From Alphaproteobacteria bacterium (lineage in GTDB: Bacteria; Pseudomonadota; Alphaproteobacteria; Thalassobaculales; Thalassobaculaceae): a stretch of 64,000 nucleotides of DNA. Made by a program: the position numbers and the translations under genes. Location of the stretch: NCBI GenBank assembly GCA_022822665.1, contig JAJEAR010000005.1, positions 80,195 through 144,194 of the forward strand. Reading direction: 5' to 3'. Below the pieces are notes generated by a model. That model did no database searches. It saw only the letters and a program-made list of their open reading frames with translations, and was not told where the DNA came from. Positions within the stretch are counted from its first letter, which is position 1. Each line of letters starts with the position of its first letter. Below, piece by piece: positions 1 through 8,076 of the stretch.

Positions 1-760
1 CCAGGACCTTGAGGCGTTCGCCGTCCAGCGTGCACCAGGCGCCCGGCCACGGGTCGAGTGCGCGGACCTTGCGCTCGAGTTCGCCCGCCGGCCGGCTCCA
101 GTCGAGCCTGCCGTCCCGCGGCGTGAGCCTCGGCGCGTGGGTTATGCCGCTCGGGGGCTGGGGAACCGGCGTGTCCCGGCCCGCGGCGACCCCGTCGAGC
201 GCCTGGCAAACCAGCCGGGCGCCGAGCCGGGCCAGCCGGTCATGCAGCTTCCCGCCGGTGATCGTGTCGGGCAGTTCGATCCGCTCCGAACGGACCACCG
301 CCCCGGTATCGAGTCCGGCGTCCATCTGCATGATCGATACCCCGGTTTCGCGATCGCCGGCCATGATGCAGTACTGGATTGGCGCCGCGCCCCGCCATCG
401 CGGCAGCAGCGACGCGTGTACGTTGAAGCACCCGAGCCTCGGCGCCGCCAGCACGGTGGCCGGCAGCAGCAACCCGTAGGCGGCCACCACCGCCGCGTCG
501 CACCCGGCGAGCAGGGACACGTGGCTTTCCTCGCCGAGGCGTTCCGGAGTCTGAACCGGGATGTCGCGGCTCTCGGCGGCCCGGTGCACCGGGGTCTTCT
601 GCAGGGTGCGGCCGCGTCCGGCCGGTTTCGGGGCGCGGGTGAAGACCACCGCGATCTCGTGCCCGGCGGCGCGCAGCGCATCGAAGGCCGGCACGGCAAA
701 GTCCGGGGTACCCATGAAGGCAAGACGCAGGCGTGAACCGCCGGCCGCTTCGCCCGCCAT
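1..760 (-). CDS. fmt: Methionyl-tRNA formyltransferase, C-terminus cut by window edge
   Basis: Formylates the amino group of initiator Met-tRNA using 10-formyl-THF. The minus-strand frame is open from 760 to base 1. After a short leader it reads LAFMGTPDFAVPA, the conserved N-terminal motif, then FNVHASLLPRWRGAAPIQ, the family's catalytic Asn-His region, and later the conserved DAGLDTG. The start ATG (760-758) overlaps the def stop as ATGA, so the two are translationally coupled. About 250 residues are visible of the usual 310 or so; the rest of the C-terminal domain lies left of the window. def-fmt is a classic bacterial pair. Confidence 0.96.
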   Translation of the reverse strand, partial: MAGEAAGGSRLRLAFMGTPDFAVPAFDALRAAGHEIAVVFTRAPKPAGRGRTLQKTPVHRAAESRDIPVQTPERLGEESHVSLLAGCDAAVVAAYGLLLPATVLAAPRLGCFNVHASLLPRWRGAAPIQYCIMAGDRETGVSIMQMDAGLDTGAVVRSERIELPDTITGGKLHDRLARLGARLVCQALDGVAAGRDTPVPQPPSGITHAPRLTPRDGRLDWSRPAGELERKVRALDPWPGAWCTLDGERLKVL

Positions 761-1293
761 CAGGTCGCGCCGGTCCGGGAACGTTCCTTTCGCGCCTTGA
801 CCATCTTCTTCAGGATCATGTTGCGGCGCAGCGGCGAGAGGTGATCGACGAACAGGATGCCGTCCAGGTGGTCGAGTTCGTGCTGGACGCAGATCGCCTC
901 CAGACCCTCCGCGTCGAGCGAGCGTTGCGTCCCGGTCTCGTCGATGTAGCGCACGGTGACCGCGCGTGCCCGTTCCACTTCTCCGACATGTCCGGGCAAC
1001 GACAGGCAGCCTTCCTCGCTGACCACCCGCTCGGGCGAGACCGCCACCAGTTCCGGGTTCGCCATGCGCAGCGGTTGCGAGTCGGTGCCGCGGGGAGCGC
1101 ACTCCACGACGACGACCCGTTCGAGCACCCCGAGCTGCGGTGCTGCCAGCCCGATCCCGTTGTTCGCCCGCATAGTTTCGACCATGTCGTCCATCAGGCC
1201 GCGAACATCGTCGTCGACGGCGCGGACCGGTCGCGCGCGGGATTTCAGCATCGGGTCGGGGGCAAGGATGATCTGACGGACAGCCATGGTCAC
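760..1293 (-). CDS. def: Peptide deformylase
   Basis: Removes the N-formyl group from nascent proteins. All three family motifs are present: GIGLAAPQ (residues 46-53), EGCLS (94-98, with the metal-binding Cys) and HELDH (138-142, two metal His and the catalytic Glu). The 177-residue length is normal. The start is at 1293 (MTMAVRQ) or two codons later at 1287; the sequence does not decide. It is followed by fmt with an ATGA overlap, so one cotranscribed pair supplies both ends of the formylation cycle. Confidence 0.97.
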   Translation of the reverse strand: MTMAVRQIILAPDPMLKSRARPVRAVDDDVRGLMDDMVETMRANNGIGLAAPQLGVLERVVVVECAPRGTDSQPLRMANPELVAVSPERVVSEEGCLSLPGHVGEVERARAVTVRYIDETGTQRSLDAEGLEAICVQHELDHLDGILFVDHLSPLRRNMILKKMVKARKERSRTGAT

Positions 1294-1344
1294 TCGGTTC
1301 TGCGCGGTCTGGGATGCGTGCTTAGGCCAGGGCGGTGCCGCGGG

Positions 1345-2409
1345 TCAATCGACGAGCCTGCGAAACGGCAGGTCCCCGGCCGGCCGGACATGGCCGGTCA
1401 CCTCGCCGCGACGGTTGTGGACGGCGGGGGCGGCGACGTCGTCGAGGGCAGAGCGGGTCGCGTCATCGAGCAGGCCGAGGCGATGAAGCACCTCGACCAT
1501 CAGCACGCCGCCGGCCCTGCCATTGCCGTCCTCGATCTTCAGCGCAATGCCGATGCCGTGATCGGGGGCGGCGGCGCAGTACACGCCCTCCGCACCCGTC
1601 TTGACTACGATCCGGCCCCGTGCGGCGGACATGATGCGGGTGCAGCTGCGTCCGGACCCGGCGACCAGCCACGGCTCGGAGGCCATGGCCGAGACCACGC
1701 GGCGTGCGGCGCGTTGCCGGCGTTCGGGCTGATCGGCGGGATCGGCCAGCCTCGCCATGGCGAGCGCGATGTTGCCGAGCGGCATCGCAAGGACCGGAAT
1801 GCCACAGCCGTCGCGCCCGCGCGCGGCATCGGACAGGTCCAGACCGGTCATTTCCTCGAGAATGCCGAGCACGGCCTGTTGCACGGGATGCCCCAGTTCG
1901 ACGTAGCCGCGCACATCGCATCCCATGTGCCGCGCCAGCGCCAGGAAACCGGTGTGCTTGCCGGAACAGTTGTTGTGTTCCGGCCCGGCGGATCCGCCAC
2001 CGCGCAGCAATGCGCAGGCCGAGGGCTCGTGGGACGGCAGGTGGGCGCCGCACTCAAGGTCGCCGGGCGCGAGACCAAGGTCCGCGAGCCAGTCGCGGAC
2101 CAGGGACACGTGGCGACGTTCACCGCCGTGACTGGCGCACGCCAGTGCAACCCGGTCGTGCCCGTACCTGTCGGCAGCGCCCGACTCGACCATGGCCAGC
2201 GCCTGCAGCGGCTTGATTGCCGAGCGGCCGTAGATCGCCAAATCCACGTCGCCGCAACTGCCCAGCACCCTGCCATCGGCAGTGGCGACCACGACCGAGC
2301 CGCGGTGCCGGCTCTCGACCATGCCGCCGCGCGAGACCTCGACGACAACGGGGACGGGAGAGGGGGAGGTTGCAACGCTACGCATTCTCGCTGACATCGG
2401 GAAGCTCAT
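1345..2409 (-). CDS. L-asparaginase II family protein (rhizobial type)
   Basis: Predicted to hydrolyse L-asparagine to aspartate and ammonia. It matches the thermolabile rhizobial asparaginase II family, which is unrelated to E. coli AnsA/AnsB: near the N-terminus VEVSRGGMVESRHRGS, then GRSAIKPLQALAMVESGA, HNNCSGKHTGFLA in the middle and GIALKIEDGNGRA near the end. The frame extends upstream of 2409, but that part is low complexity and overlaps the divergent promoter, so ATG 2409 (MSFPMSARM) is preferred, giving 354 residues. It ends 51 bp before def on the same strand. It is divergent from the outer-membrane protein gene at 2502. Confidence 0.88.
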   Translation of the reverse strand: MSFPMSARMRSVATSPSPVPVVVEVSRGGMVESRHRGSVVVATADGRVLGSCGDVDLAIYGRSAIKPLQALAMVESGAADRYGHDRVALACASHGGERRHVSLVRDWLADLGLAPGDLECGAHLPSHEPSACALLRGGGSAGPEHNNCSGKHTGFLALARHMGCDVRGYVELGHPVQQAVLGILEEMTGLDLSDAARGRDGCGIPVLAMPLGNIALAMARLADPADQPERRQRAARRVVSAMASEPWLVAGSGRSCTRIMSAARGRIVVKTGAEGVYCAAAPDHGIGIALKIEDGNGRAGGVLMVEVLHRLGLLDDATRSALDDVAAPAVHNRRGEVTGHVRPAGDLPFRRLVD

Positions 2410-2501
2410 AAGAGCCCCTACCGTATCATGCGGGAGCCGGTAGCGGCGACAGCCGGGTGCTGCCGTGCTATCGGTCCGGCGGGCGAAGCTGGAGCATGAC
2501 A

Positions 2502-3362
2502 ATGAACCGATCGAGACCGCTCGCAGCCACCGTGGTTTCCGCACTGGTGCTTGCGCTCACCGCAACCGTGGCGGCGGCCGGTGAGTCCGGACGGTCCGGC
2601 TGGTACGTCAGTGCCGCGGCAGGACTGAGCCGGATGGCGGAGATGCGCCAGACCGGCATGAACCGGGACCCAACCTGCTATCCGAACGACTTCTGCACGG
2701 GTCTGGTCCTCGACGGATACCGCTGGGTCTACGATCTCGATGCTGACCAGGGCAGCGCGTTCGAGGTTGCCCTCGGCTACAGGATCGACGACATCCGCAT
2801 CGAACTGTCCGCCCGTCGGCAGGCAAGCGACCTTGAGCACCGGTTCAGAAGCGTCAGCCTGCTCGACGGGTCGACGGTCCCCGCAGATCCTGCCTCGCCA
2901 TACCAGGGCCATGTCGAATCCTCCCTCGATGCGCTCGAAAGCAGCACCCTGAGCGTCAATCTGTACCGCGACTTTGCCCCGTCCGGGACCGCCCTGACCC
3001 CGTATCTGGGGGCCGGCGCAGGCGTGTCCCGGACCGAGGTGACCGGGCTGTACTACCGCAACCGATATTCCTGTTCGACCGGTTGCGACGCCGGTCCGCC
3101 GGGACGTTTCGAGTCCTGGCAGGAGACCGACCTGTCCGACACGGTGCTCTCCGGGCACCTGCATGCGGGCGTGGACTACCGGGTCAACGATGCCTTCTCG
3201 GTCGGTGTCAAGATGACCTACAGCGTGCTGCAGGACATGGAGGACGAGAGCGGCTACCGCGTCCATCCCATTGACGGGATGACCAGCACGACGACGATCT
3301 CGGACATGTCGCAACTCTCCGTGCTGTTCGCGGTCACCTACCTCTTCGGCACGTTCCGGTAG
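2502..3362 (+). CDS. Outer-membrane beta-barrel protein
   Basis: About 286 residues. ATG 2502 is chosen because GGAG at 2491-2494 sits 7 nt upstream; another ATG at 2496 is too close to that site. The N-terminus is a Sec signal peptide (positive MNRSR, hydrophobic stretch, AAA cleavage region near residue 27). The mature part has alternating-residue strands, GWYVSAAAGLSR at the start, LTPYLGAGAGVSRTE in the middle and LSVLFAVTYLFGTFR at the end, as in OmpW/OprF-like barrels. There are two Cys pairs. It ends in Arg rather than the typical terminal Phe. Specific function unknown; it is the only gene in its transcription unit. Confidence 0.75.
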   Translation: MNRSRPLAATVVSALVLALTATVAAAGESGRSGWYVSAAAGLSRMAEMRQTGMNRDPTCYPNDFCTGLVLDGYRWVYDLDADQGSAFEVALGYRIDDIRIELSARRQASDLEHRFRSVSLLDGSTVPADPASPYQGHVESSLDALESSTLSVNLYRDFAPSGTALTPYLGAGAGVSRTEVTGLYYRNRYSCSTGCDAGPPGRFESWQETDLSDTVLSGHLHAGVDYRVNDAFSVGVKMTYSVLQDMEDESGYRVHPIDGMTSTTTISDMSQLSVLFAVTYLFGTFR

Positions 3363-3686
3363 GCCGCAGGGCCCGGGTAACCGGAACGGGTCCGCGCCGC
3401 ACCGGTCCCGACATCGGCGAGCGGGCCGCGGCAGGCCTCACGGTCGCGAGCAAGTCGGAGTTTCGTTCCGCGATGTCGATCCCGCTGTCCCCCGGCGCCG
3501 TTGCCGGTTCCGCGGGCAGCCGGGTCCCGGGAAGCATCGTCTCCGGGTGCCCGCACGCCGGCCCGGTGGCGGCAACCGGCGGCACCCGGATACCGGCCCG
3601 TGAAGACCCCGTGAATTGACGCCGGTGTCCGGCGGACCTAGTTTGGCGCCATGGGATATTGTGAAGAAAGACCGGGAGGCAGCACC
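3363..3686. other. Intergenic region, no gene seen
   Basis: This stretch lies between the beta-barrel protein and the MmgE/PrpD gene. No frame on either strand shows protein-like composition and I see no RNA or repeat. The promoter of the 3687-6823 operon is presumably in its right part. Confidence 0.5.
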
Positions 3687-5096
3687 ATGTCCGAGACCAC
3701 GAAACTCGCCGCGTTTGCATCGACCCTGACCCGGGACGCCCTGCCGGACGAGGTTGCGGCGCGCGTCTGCCTGCTGGTTCTCGATACTGTCGGGATTGCC
3801 GTCCGCGCCATGCACGACGCGGAATCGACGCCGGCACTGCTGCAGGCGGCCCGGGCCACCGGGCAGTCGGGCGGTGGCGCCAGGATCCTGGGCAGCGACG
3901 AGACCTTCACCCCGCTCGCCGCGGCAATGATCAACGGAACGCTCGCGCACAGTCTCGACTTCGATGATACCCATGCTGCCGGGTCGATCCACACGAGCGC
4001 CCCGATCGTGCCGGCGGCACTGGCGGCGGCCGAGATGACCGGAGCCGACGGCGCCCAGGTGGTGACCGCGATCGCGGCCGGCTACGAGACGCAGATCCGC
4101 CTGAGCCTGGCACTCGATCCGAGCGCCCACTACCAGCGCGGGTACCATCCCTCGGCGACCTGCGGCGTGTTCGGCGCCGCCGTGGCCGCGGGCAGCATCT
4201 TCGGACTCGATGCGCAGCAGATGGAACGGGCGCTCGGCATCGCCGGCTGCCAGACCTCGGGTTCGATGCGCTTCCTGTTCGACGGCGCCTGGACCAAGCG
4301 GTTCCAGGTCGGCTACGCGGCGCACAACGGCCTGCTGGCGGCGACCCTGGCGCGCGAGGGCTTTGTCGGTCCCGCAGGCGCGATCGAGGGGCGGGACGGT
4401 TTCCTGCGCTCCTACGCGCCCGATCCGGACGTGGCCAGGGCGGCGGCCGATCTGGGATCGGTCTGGGAGACCCTGAACATCGCGGTCAAGCCCTATCCGT
4501 CCTGCCGGTACAGCCACGCGGCAATGGGCGCGATCGCGGCCGCGCGTGCCGCCAACGACATCACTTCCGATGAGGTGGAGGCGGTCGAGGTCGGTCTCCC
4601 GCACACGGGCTGGCGGATCATCGGCGAGAATGACGAGGTCAAGCGCGCGCCGACCGGACCGGTCGACGGCCAGTTCTCGATGCCCTTCTGCGGTGCGGTG
4701 GTGCTGCGCCAGGGAACGATGGGGTGGGATGACTATGCCCTGCACCTCAACGACAACGAGACCCTGGCCCTGGCCAGCCGGTTCTCCACCGTCACCGATC
4801 CCTGGGCGGAGGCGGAATACCCGGCCAACATGGCCGGTGTCGTGAGGATCACCACGCGGCGCGGCCTGTTCGAGGAACGGCTCGCGGTGCCCAGGGGCGA
4901 ACCGGACAACTTCCTCACGCTGGAGGAATTCCGGGCCAAGTTCGACGCCCTGACCTCGCCCTGGCTCGACGAGGCCTGTCGCGACGCGCTCGCCGACGAG
5001 CTTCTCGGGCTCGACGCGGCCGCCTCGATGGTGCCGATGCTCGAACGTACCCGGCCGGGCTCACAACCGGCCCTGCGCATGGCGGGCGAGGACTGA
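3687..5096 (+). CDS. MmgE/PrpD family protein (2-methylcitrate dehydratase-like)
   Basis: 469 residues. ATG 3687 is preceded by a GGGAGG site; an in-frame ATG at 3651 lacks one. Family hallmarks: an LVLDTVGIAV segment near residue 30, NGTLAHSLDFDD (the conserved N-terminal catalytic-domain motif), GYEtQIRLSLAL, the HPSATCGVFGAA segment and KPYPSCRYSHAAMGA. The family dehydrates or isomerises small hydroxy-acids such as 2-methylcitrate or aconitate-like substrates. No prpB/prpC is nearby, so a propionate role is not supported. The next genes are a MaoC-type hydratase and an acyl-CoA dehydrogenase, suggesting a CoA-thioester degradation route. Confidence 0.9.
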   Translation: MSETTKLAAFASTLTRDALPDEVAARVCLLVLDTVGIAVRAMHDAESTPALLQAARATGQSGGGARILGSDETFTPLAAAMINGTLAHSLDFDDTHAAGSIHTSAPIVPAALAAAEMTGADGAQVVTAIAAGYETQIRLSLALDPSAHYQRGYHPSATCGVFGAAVAAGSIFGLDAQQMERALGIAGCQTSGSMRFLFDGAWTKRFQVGYAAHNGLLAATLAREGFVGPAGAIEGRDGFLRSYAPDPDVARAAADLGSVWETLNIAVKPYPSCRYSHAAMGAIAAARAANDITSDEVEAVEVGLPHTGWRIIGENDEVKRAPTGPVDGQFSMPFCGAVVLRQGTMGWDDYALHLNDNETLALASRFSTVTDPWAEAEYPANMAGVVRITTRRGLFEERLAVPRGEPDNFLTLEEFRAKFDALTSPWLDEACRDALADELLGLDAAASMVPMLERTRPGSQPALRMAGED

Positions 5097-5101
5097 GCGC
5101 C

Positions 5102-5617
5102 GTGAGCTACCGGTCGACCCCGGTTGCGGGTGTCCAGGGCCAGCGCTACCGGGAGGACATCGGCCGGTGCTACGAGGATTTCGAGGTCGGTGACATCTAC
5201 GAGCACCGTCCGGGCCGGACCATCAGCGAAGCCGACAACACCTGGTTCACCCTGCTGACGATGAACACCCATCCGCAGCACTTCGATGCGGTCCATGCCA
5301 GCGGAACCGAGTTCGGGCAGCTGCTGGTCAACTCGTGCCTGACGCTGTCGATCGTAGCCGGCATGAGTGTCAGCGACGTCAGTCAGAAGGCCATCGCCAA
5401 CCTGGGCTGGAGCAACATCTCCCTGCCGGCGCCGGTGTTTGTCGGCGACACGATCTACGCCGAGTCTGAGGTGCTCTCCAAGCGACTGTCGCGTTCGCGG
5501 CCCGGCCAGGGGATCGTGTCGGTACGCACTACCGGGCTGAAGGCGGACGGTACCGTGTTCATGACCTACGAACGCTCGATCCTGGTTCCAACGCGCGCTC
5601 ACGACACCACGGCGTGA
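5102..5617 (+). CDS. MaoC-like (hot-dog fold) hydratase/dehydratase
   Basis: 171 residues from a GTG start at 5102, only 5 bp after the previous stop. It has the MaoC hot-dog pattern: FEVGDIYEHRPGRTISEAD, where D precedes the hydratase helix, then NTHPQHFD with the catalytic-type His and GQLLVNSCLTLSIVAGMS. It most likely adds or removes water on an enoyl-CoA, as in mesaconyl-CoA or 2-enoyl-CoA hydratases of single hot-dog MaoC type. Substrate unknown. Its position between MmgE/PrpD and an acyl-CoA dehydrogenase supports a role in one short-chain acyl-CoA pathway. Confidence 0.85.
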   Translation: MSYRSTPVAGVQGQRYREDIGRCYEDFEVGDIYEHRPGRTISEADNTWFTLLTMNTHPQHFDAVHASGTEFGQLLVNSCLTLSIVAGMSVSDVSQKAIANLGWSNISLPAPVFVGDTIYAESEVLSKRLSRSRPGQGIVSVRTTGLKADGTVFMTYERSILVPTRAHDTTA

Positions 5618-5647
5618 GCACCGGCACCTGTCCGGAGAGTACGATTG

Positions 5648-6823
5648 ATGCAGACGGCCGAAGACCTGACACCCGAGGAGCGGGAAGAGCAGGACCGGAT
5701 GGTCCTCGACAGCGTCGACCGGTTCCTCGAGCGCGACGTCGCTCCCTACGCGCACGACCTCGAGGCCGGGGACATCTACCCGCAGGAAATCGTCGACAAG
5801 ATGGTGGAGCTCGGACTGTTCGGGGCCACCATCTCGACCCGGTACGGCGGGCTGGGGCTTTCGGCGTCAACCTACGCGAAGATCGTCGAGCGGGTCTCGG
5901 AGGTCTGGATGTCGGTCTCCGGCATCTTCAATTCCCACCTGATCATGGCCGCGGCGGTCGAACGTGCGGGAACCCCGGAACAGAAGCAGCGCTGGCTGCC
6001 ACGGTTCGCGTCCGGCGAGTTGCGGGGCGGCATCGCGCTGACCGAACCGGATGCCGGTACCGACCTGCAGGGAATCAGGACCAGGGCGGACCGGTCCGGA
6101 AACGGCTACGCGCTGACCGGCGCGAAGTCGTGGATCAGCAACGCGGTCGAGGGCGGAGTACTCGCCATCCTGGCCAAGACCGACCCGGAGGCGATGCCTC
6201 GGCACAGGGGCATGAGCCTGTTCCTGGTCGAGAAGAGCCCGGAGTTCCAGGTCGAGAAGCGGCTGGAGAAACTGGGCTACAAGGGGATCGATTCCGGCGA
6301 ATTCGTGATGGACGGCCTGTTCGTGCCGGGAGAGAACCTGATCGGCGGGGTCGAGGGGCGGGGCCTGCAGCAGATCCTTTCCGGGCTTGAACTCGGGCGG
6401 ATCAATGTTGCCGCGCGCGGCGTCGGGATCGCCCGGGCCTGCCTCATGAAGTCGGTGGCCTATTCCCAGGTGCGCCGGACCTTCGGCAAGCCGATCTGCG
6501 AGCACCAGGCGATCCAGATCAAGCTCGCCGACATGGCCACTCAGCTCGAGTCGGCCCGGTTACTCACCGAGCAGGCGGCCCATGCCTACGACCGCGGGGA
6601 ACGCTGCGACATGGAGGCGGGGATGGCCAAGCTCGCCGCCAGCGAGGCCGCGCTGCACAACAGCCTCGAGGCCATGCGCCTGCACGGTGCCTACGGCTAT
6701 TCCAAGGAGTTCGACATCGAGCGCTACTACCGAGACGCGCCGCTGCTCGCGATCGGCGAGGGGACCAACGAACTGCAGCGCCTGATCATCGCCCGCCAGC
6801 TGATCGCCCGCTACCCGGCCTGA
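5648..6823 (+). CDS. Acyl-CoA dehydrogenase family protein
   Basis: FAD-dependent alpha,beta-dehydrogenation of an acyl-CoA. 391 residues, normal for the family. Seen: GIALTEPDAGTDLQG (FAD/substrate binding), LTGAKSWISNA, RRTFGKPICEHQAIQIKLADM and, at the C-terminus, AIGEGTNELQR, where the Glu of EGT is the usual catalytic base. ATG 5648 is used; a TTG directly before it (5645) is also possible, and GGAG at 5634-5637 serves both. It follows the MaoC gene by 30 bp and ends the operon. The substrate cannot be read from sequence. Confidence 0.93.
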   Translation: MQTAEDLTPEEREEQDRMVLDSVDRFLERDVAPYAHDLEAGDIYPQEIVDKMVELGLFGATISTRYGGLGLSASTYAKIVERVSEVWMSVSGIFNSHLIMAAAVERAGTPEQKQRWLPRFASGELRGGIALTEPDAGTDLQGIRTRADRSGNGYALTGAKSWISNAVEGGVLAILAKTDPEAMPRHRGMSLFLVEKSPEFQVEKRLEKLGYKGIDSGEFVMDGLFVPGENLIGGVEGRGLQQILSGLELGRINVAARGVGIARACLMKSVAYSQVRRTFGKPICEHQAIQIKLADMATQLESARLLTEQAAHAYDRGERCDMEAGMAKLAASEAALHNSLEAMRLHGAYGYSKEFDIERYYRDAPLLAIGEGTNELQRLIIARQLIARYPA

Positions 6824-6832
6824 TCCGCGCAG

Positions 6833-6855
6833 GCGCCGGCCCGGCGAGTCGGCGC
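6833..6855 (+). terminator. GC-rich stem-loop after the acyl-CoA dehydrogenase operon
   Basis: GCGCCGGC at 6833-6840 pairs with GTCGGCGC at 6848-6855 (one G-U pair) around a 7-nt loop. It starts 10 bp after the stop codon. No T-run follows, so it may be a weak terminator or a 3'-end stabiliser. Confidence 0.3.
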
Positions 6856-6931
6856 AGTCCCGTCTGCCACACGGTCGCGGGGTGTGGTTCGAGGGTGCGT
6901 GCGCGCTGATAGCCTGCCTGCTTGACAGGAC

Positions 6932-6949
6932 GGGTCACAAAAGGGTCAC
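6932..6949 (+). promoter_or_regulatory. Pho-box-like direct repeat upstream of phnG
   Basis: GGGTCAC (6932-6938), AAAA (6939-6942), GGGTCAC (6943-6949): two identical 7-bp repeats with a 4-bp A-tract, an 11-bp period. This is the geometry of PhoB boxes (consensus CTGTCAT-N4-CTGTCAT), and the repeats share the GTCA core. It lies 48 bp before the phnG start codon, so phosphate-starvation control of the C-P lyase operon is likely (inference). Confidence 0.55.
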
Positions 6950-6997
6950 TGCCCCGTGGTCTCATTCGCGCCGGCCAGACTGGGAGCGGCAGACACG

Positions 6998-7465
6998 ATG
7001 CCGGAAGCGACCGAAACCGATCCGCGGTCCGAAGCCCGCCAGCGATGGATGGGAGTCCTGGCGAGAGCCGGGACCGACGCGCTCGAGGCCGCCTGGACCG
7101 GTCTCGCCGTGCGGCCCGGGTACCGGATGCTGCGCCCGCCCGAGACCGGACTGGTGATGGTGCGCGGGCGCACTGGTGGAATCGGCCGCCACTTCAACCT
7201 CGGTGAAATGAGTGCGACGCGCTGCGCCGTGCAGTTCGAGGACGGTGTGATCGGCATTGGCTACGTGGCGGGGCGCAGTGCCCGCCACGCCGAACTGGCC
7301 GCGGCGTTCGACGCCATGCTGCAGTGCGATGCCTGGCGCGAGGAGGTGGAGGAGACGGTGATCGCACCGCTTGCGCAGGCCGAGCGTGAGCGGCGCGACG
7401 CGGAACGCGCCGGCACCGAGAGCTCGCGGGTCGAGTTCTTCACCATGGTCCGCGGGGAGGACTGA
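6998..7465 (+). CDS. phnG: C-P lyase core subunit PhnG
   Basis: 155 residues. PhnG is part of the PhnGHIJ core complex and, with PhnI and PhnL, is needed to transfer the phosphonate to ribose of ATP. Recognised by RQRWMGVLARA, PPETGLVMVRGRTGG, FNLGEMSATRCAVQ and GYVAGRSARHAELAAAFDAML, all standard for PhnG. ATG 6998 follows GGGAG at 6982-6986; an in-frame GTG at 6956 would add 14 unconserved residues. It is the first gene of a tightly packed phn operon, 4 bp before phnH. Confidence 0.96.
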   Translation: MPEATETDPRSEARQRWMGVLARAGTDALEAAWTGLAVRPGYRMLRPPETGLVMVRGRTGGIGRHFNLGEMSATRCAVQFEDGVIGIGYVAGRSARHAELAAAFDAMLQCDAWREEVEETVIAPLAQAERERRDAERAGTESSRVEFFTMVRGED

Positions 7466-7469
7466 GTCG

Positions 7470-8075
7470 ATGCCCGGACCCGGCGGCGCCTTGGATCTCC
7501 GGCCCGGGTTCGGTGACCCGGTTGCCGACAGCCAGTCGGTGTTCCGCGCGGTGCTGGCAGCGATGTCGGAGCCGGGCACGGTGCGGACCGTGGCCGTGGA
7601 AATGGACGCGCCGGCGCCACTGCATCCCGCGACCGCCGCGGTGTGCCTCGCGCTGATGGATTTCGAGACACCGGTCTGGCTCGATGCCGCGGCGTGCACC
7701 GGCGCGGTCCGGACCTGGCTGCGGTTTCACTGCGGCTGTCCGCTGGTCGCCGATCCCGCCGCGGCCCGGTTCGCCGTCGCGGCGGACCCGGTGACGCTGC
7801 CGCGGCTGGACTGTTTCTCGGTTGGTTCGGAGGCCTATCCCGACGAGGGAGCGACCCTGGTCCTGCAGGTCGGCTCACTTGACGGCGGGATGCCGGTCAC
7901 GCTGTCGGGTCCCGGTATCCCGGGCGAACACGGCTTTGGTCCCGAAGATGTCACGCGCGACTTCTGGCTCCAGCGCCGCGCGTTCGAGGACCTGTTCCCG
8001 CAGGGTCTGGATCTCGTGTTCACATCGGGTGTCGGGCTGGCGGCCTTGCCGCGCTCGACCCTGGGGAGGTGGTGA
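7470..8075 (+). CDS. phnH: C-P lyase core subunit PhnH
   Basis: 201 residues from ATG 7470, directly after the phnG stop. PhnH is a PLP-transferase-fold subunit of the core complex that lacks a PLP lysine. Family signatures: the N-terminal GFGDPVADSQSVFRAVLAAMSEPG, then LALMDFETPVWLD and, near the C-terminus, LSGPGIPG. The usual length is about 190-200. It sits between phnG and phnI as in most C-P lyase operons. Confidence 0.95.
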   Translation: MPGPGGALDLRPGFGDPVADSQSVFRAVLAAMSEPGTVRTVAVEMDAPAPLHPATAAVCLALMDFETPVWLDAAACTGAVRTWLRFHCGCPLVADPAAARFAVAADPVTLPRLDCFSVGSEAYPDEGATLVLQVGSLDGGMPVTLSGPGIPGEHGFGPEDVTRDFWLQRRAFEDLFPQGLDLVFTSGVGLAALPRSTLGRW

Positions 8076-8076
8076 G

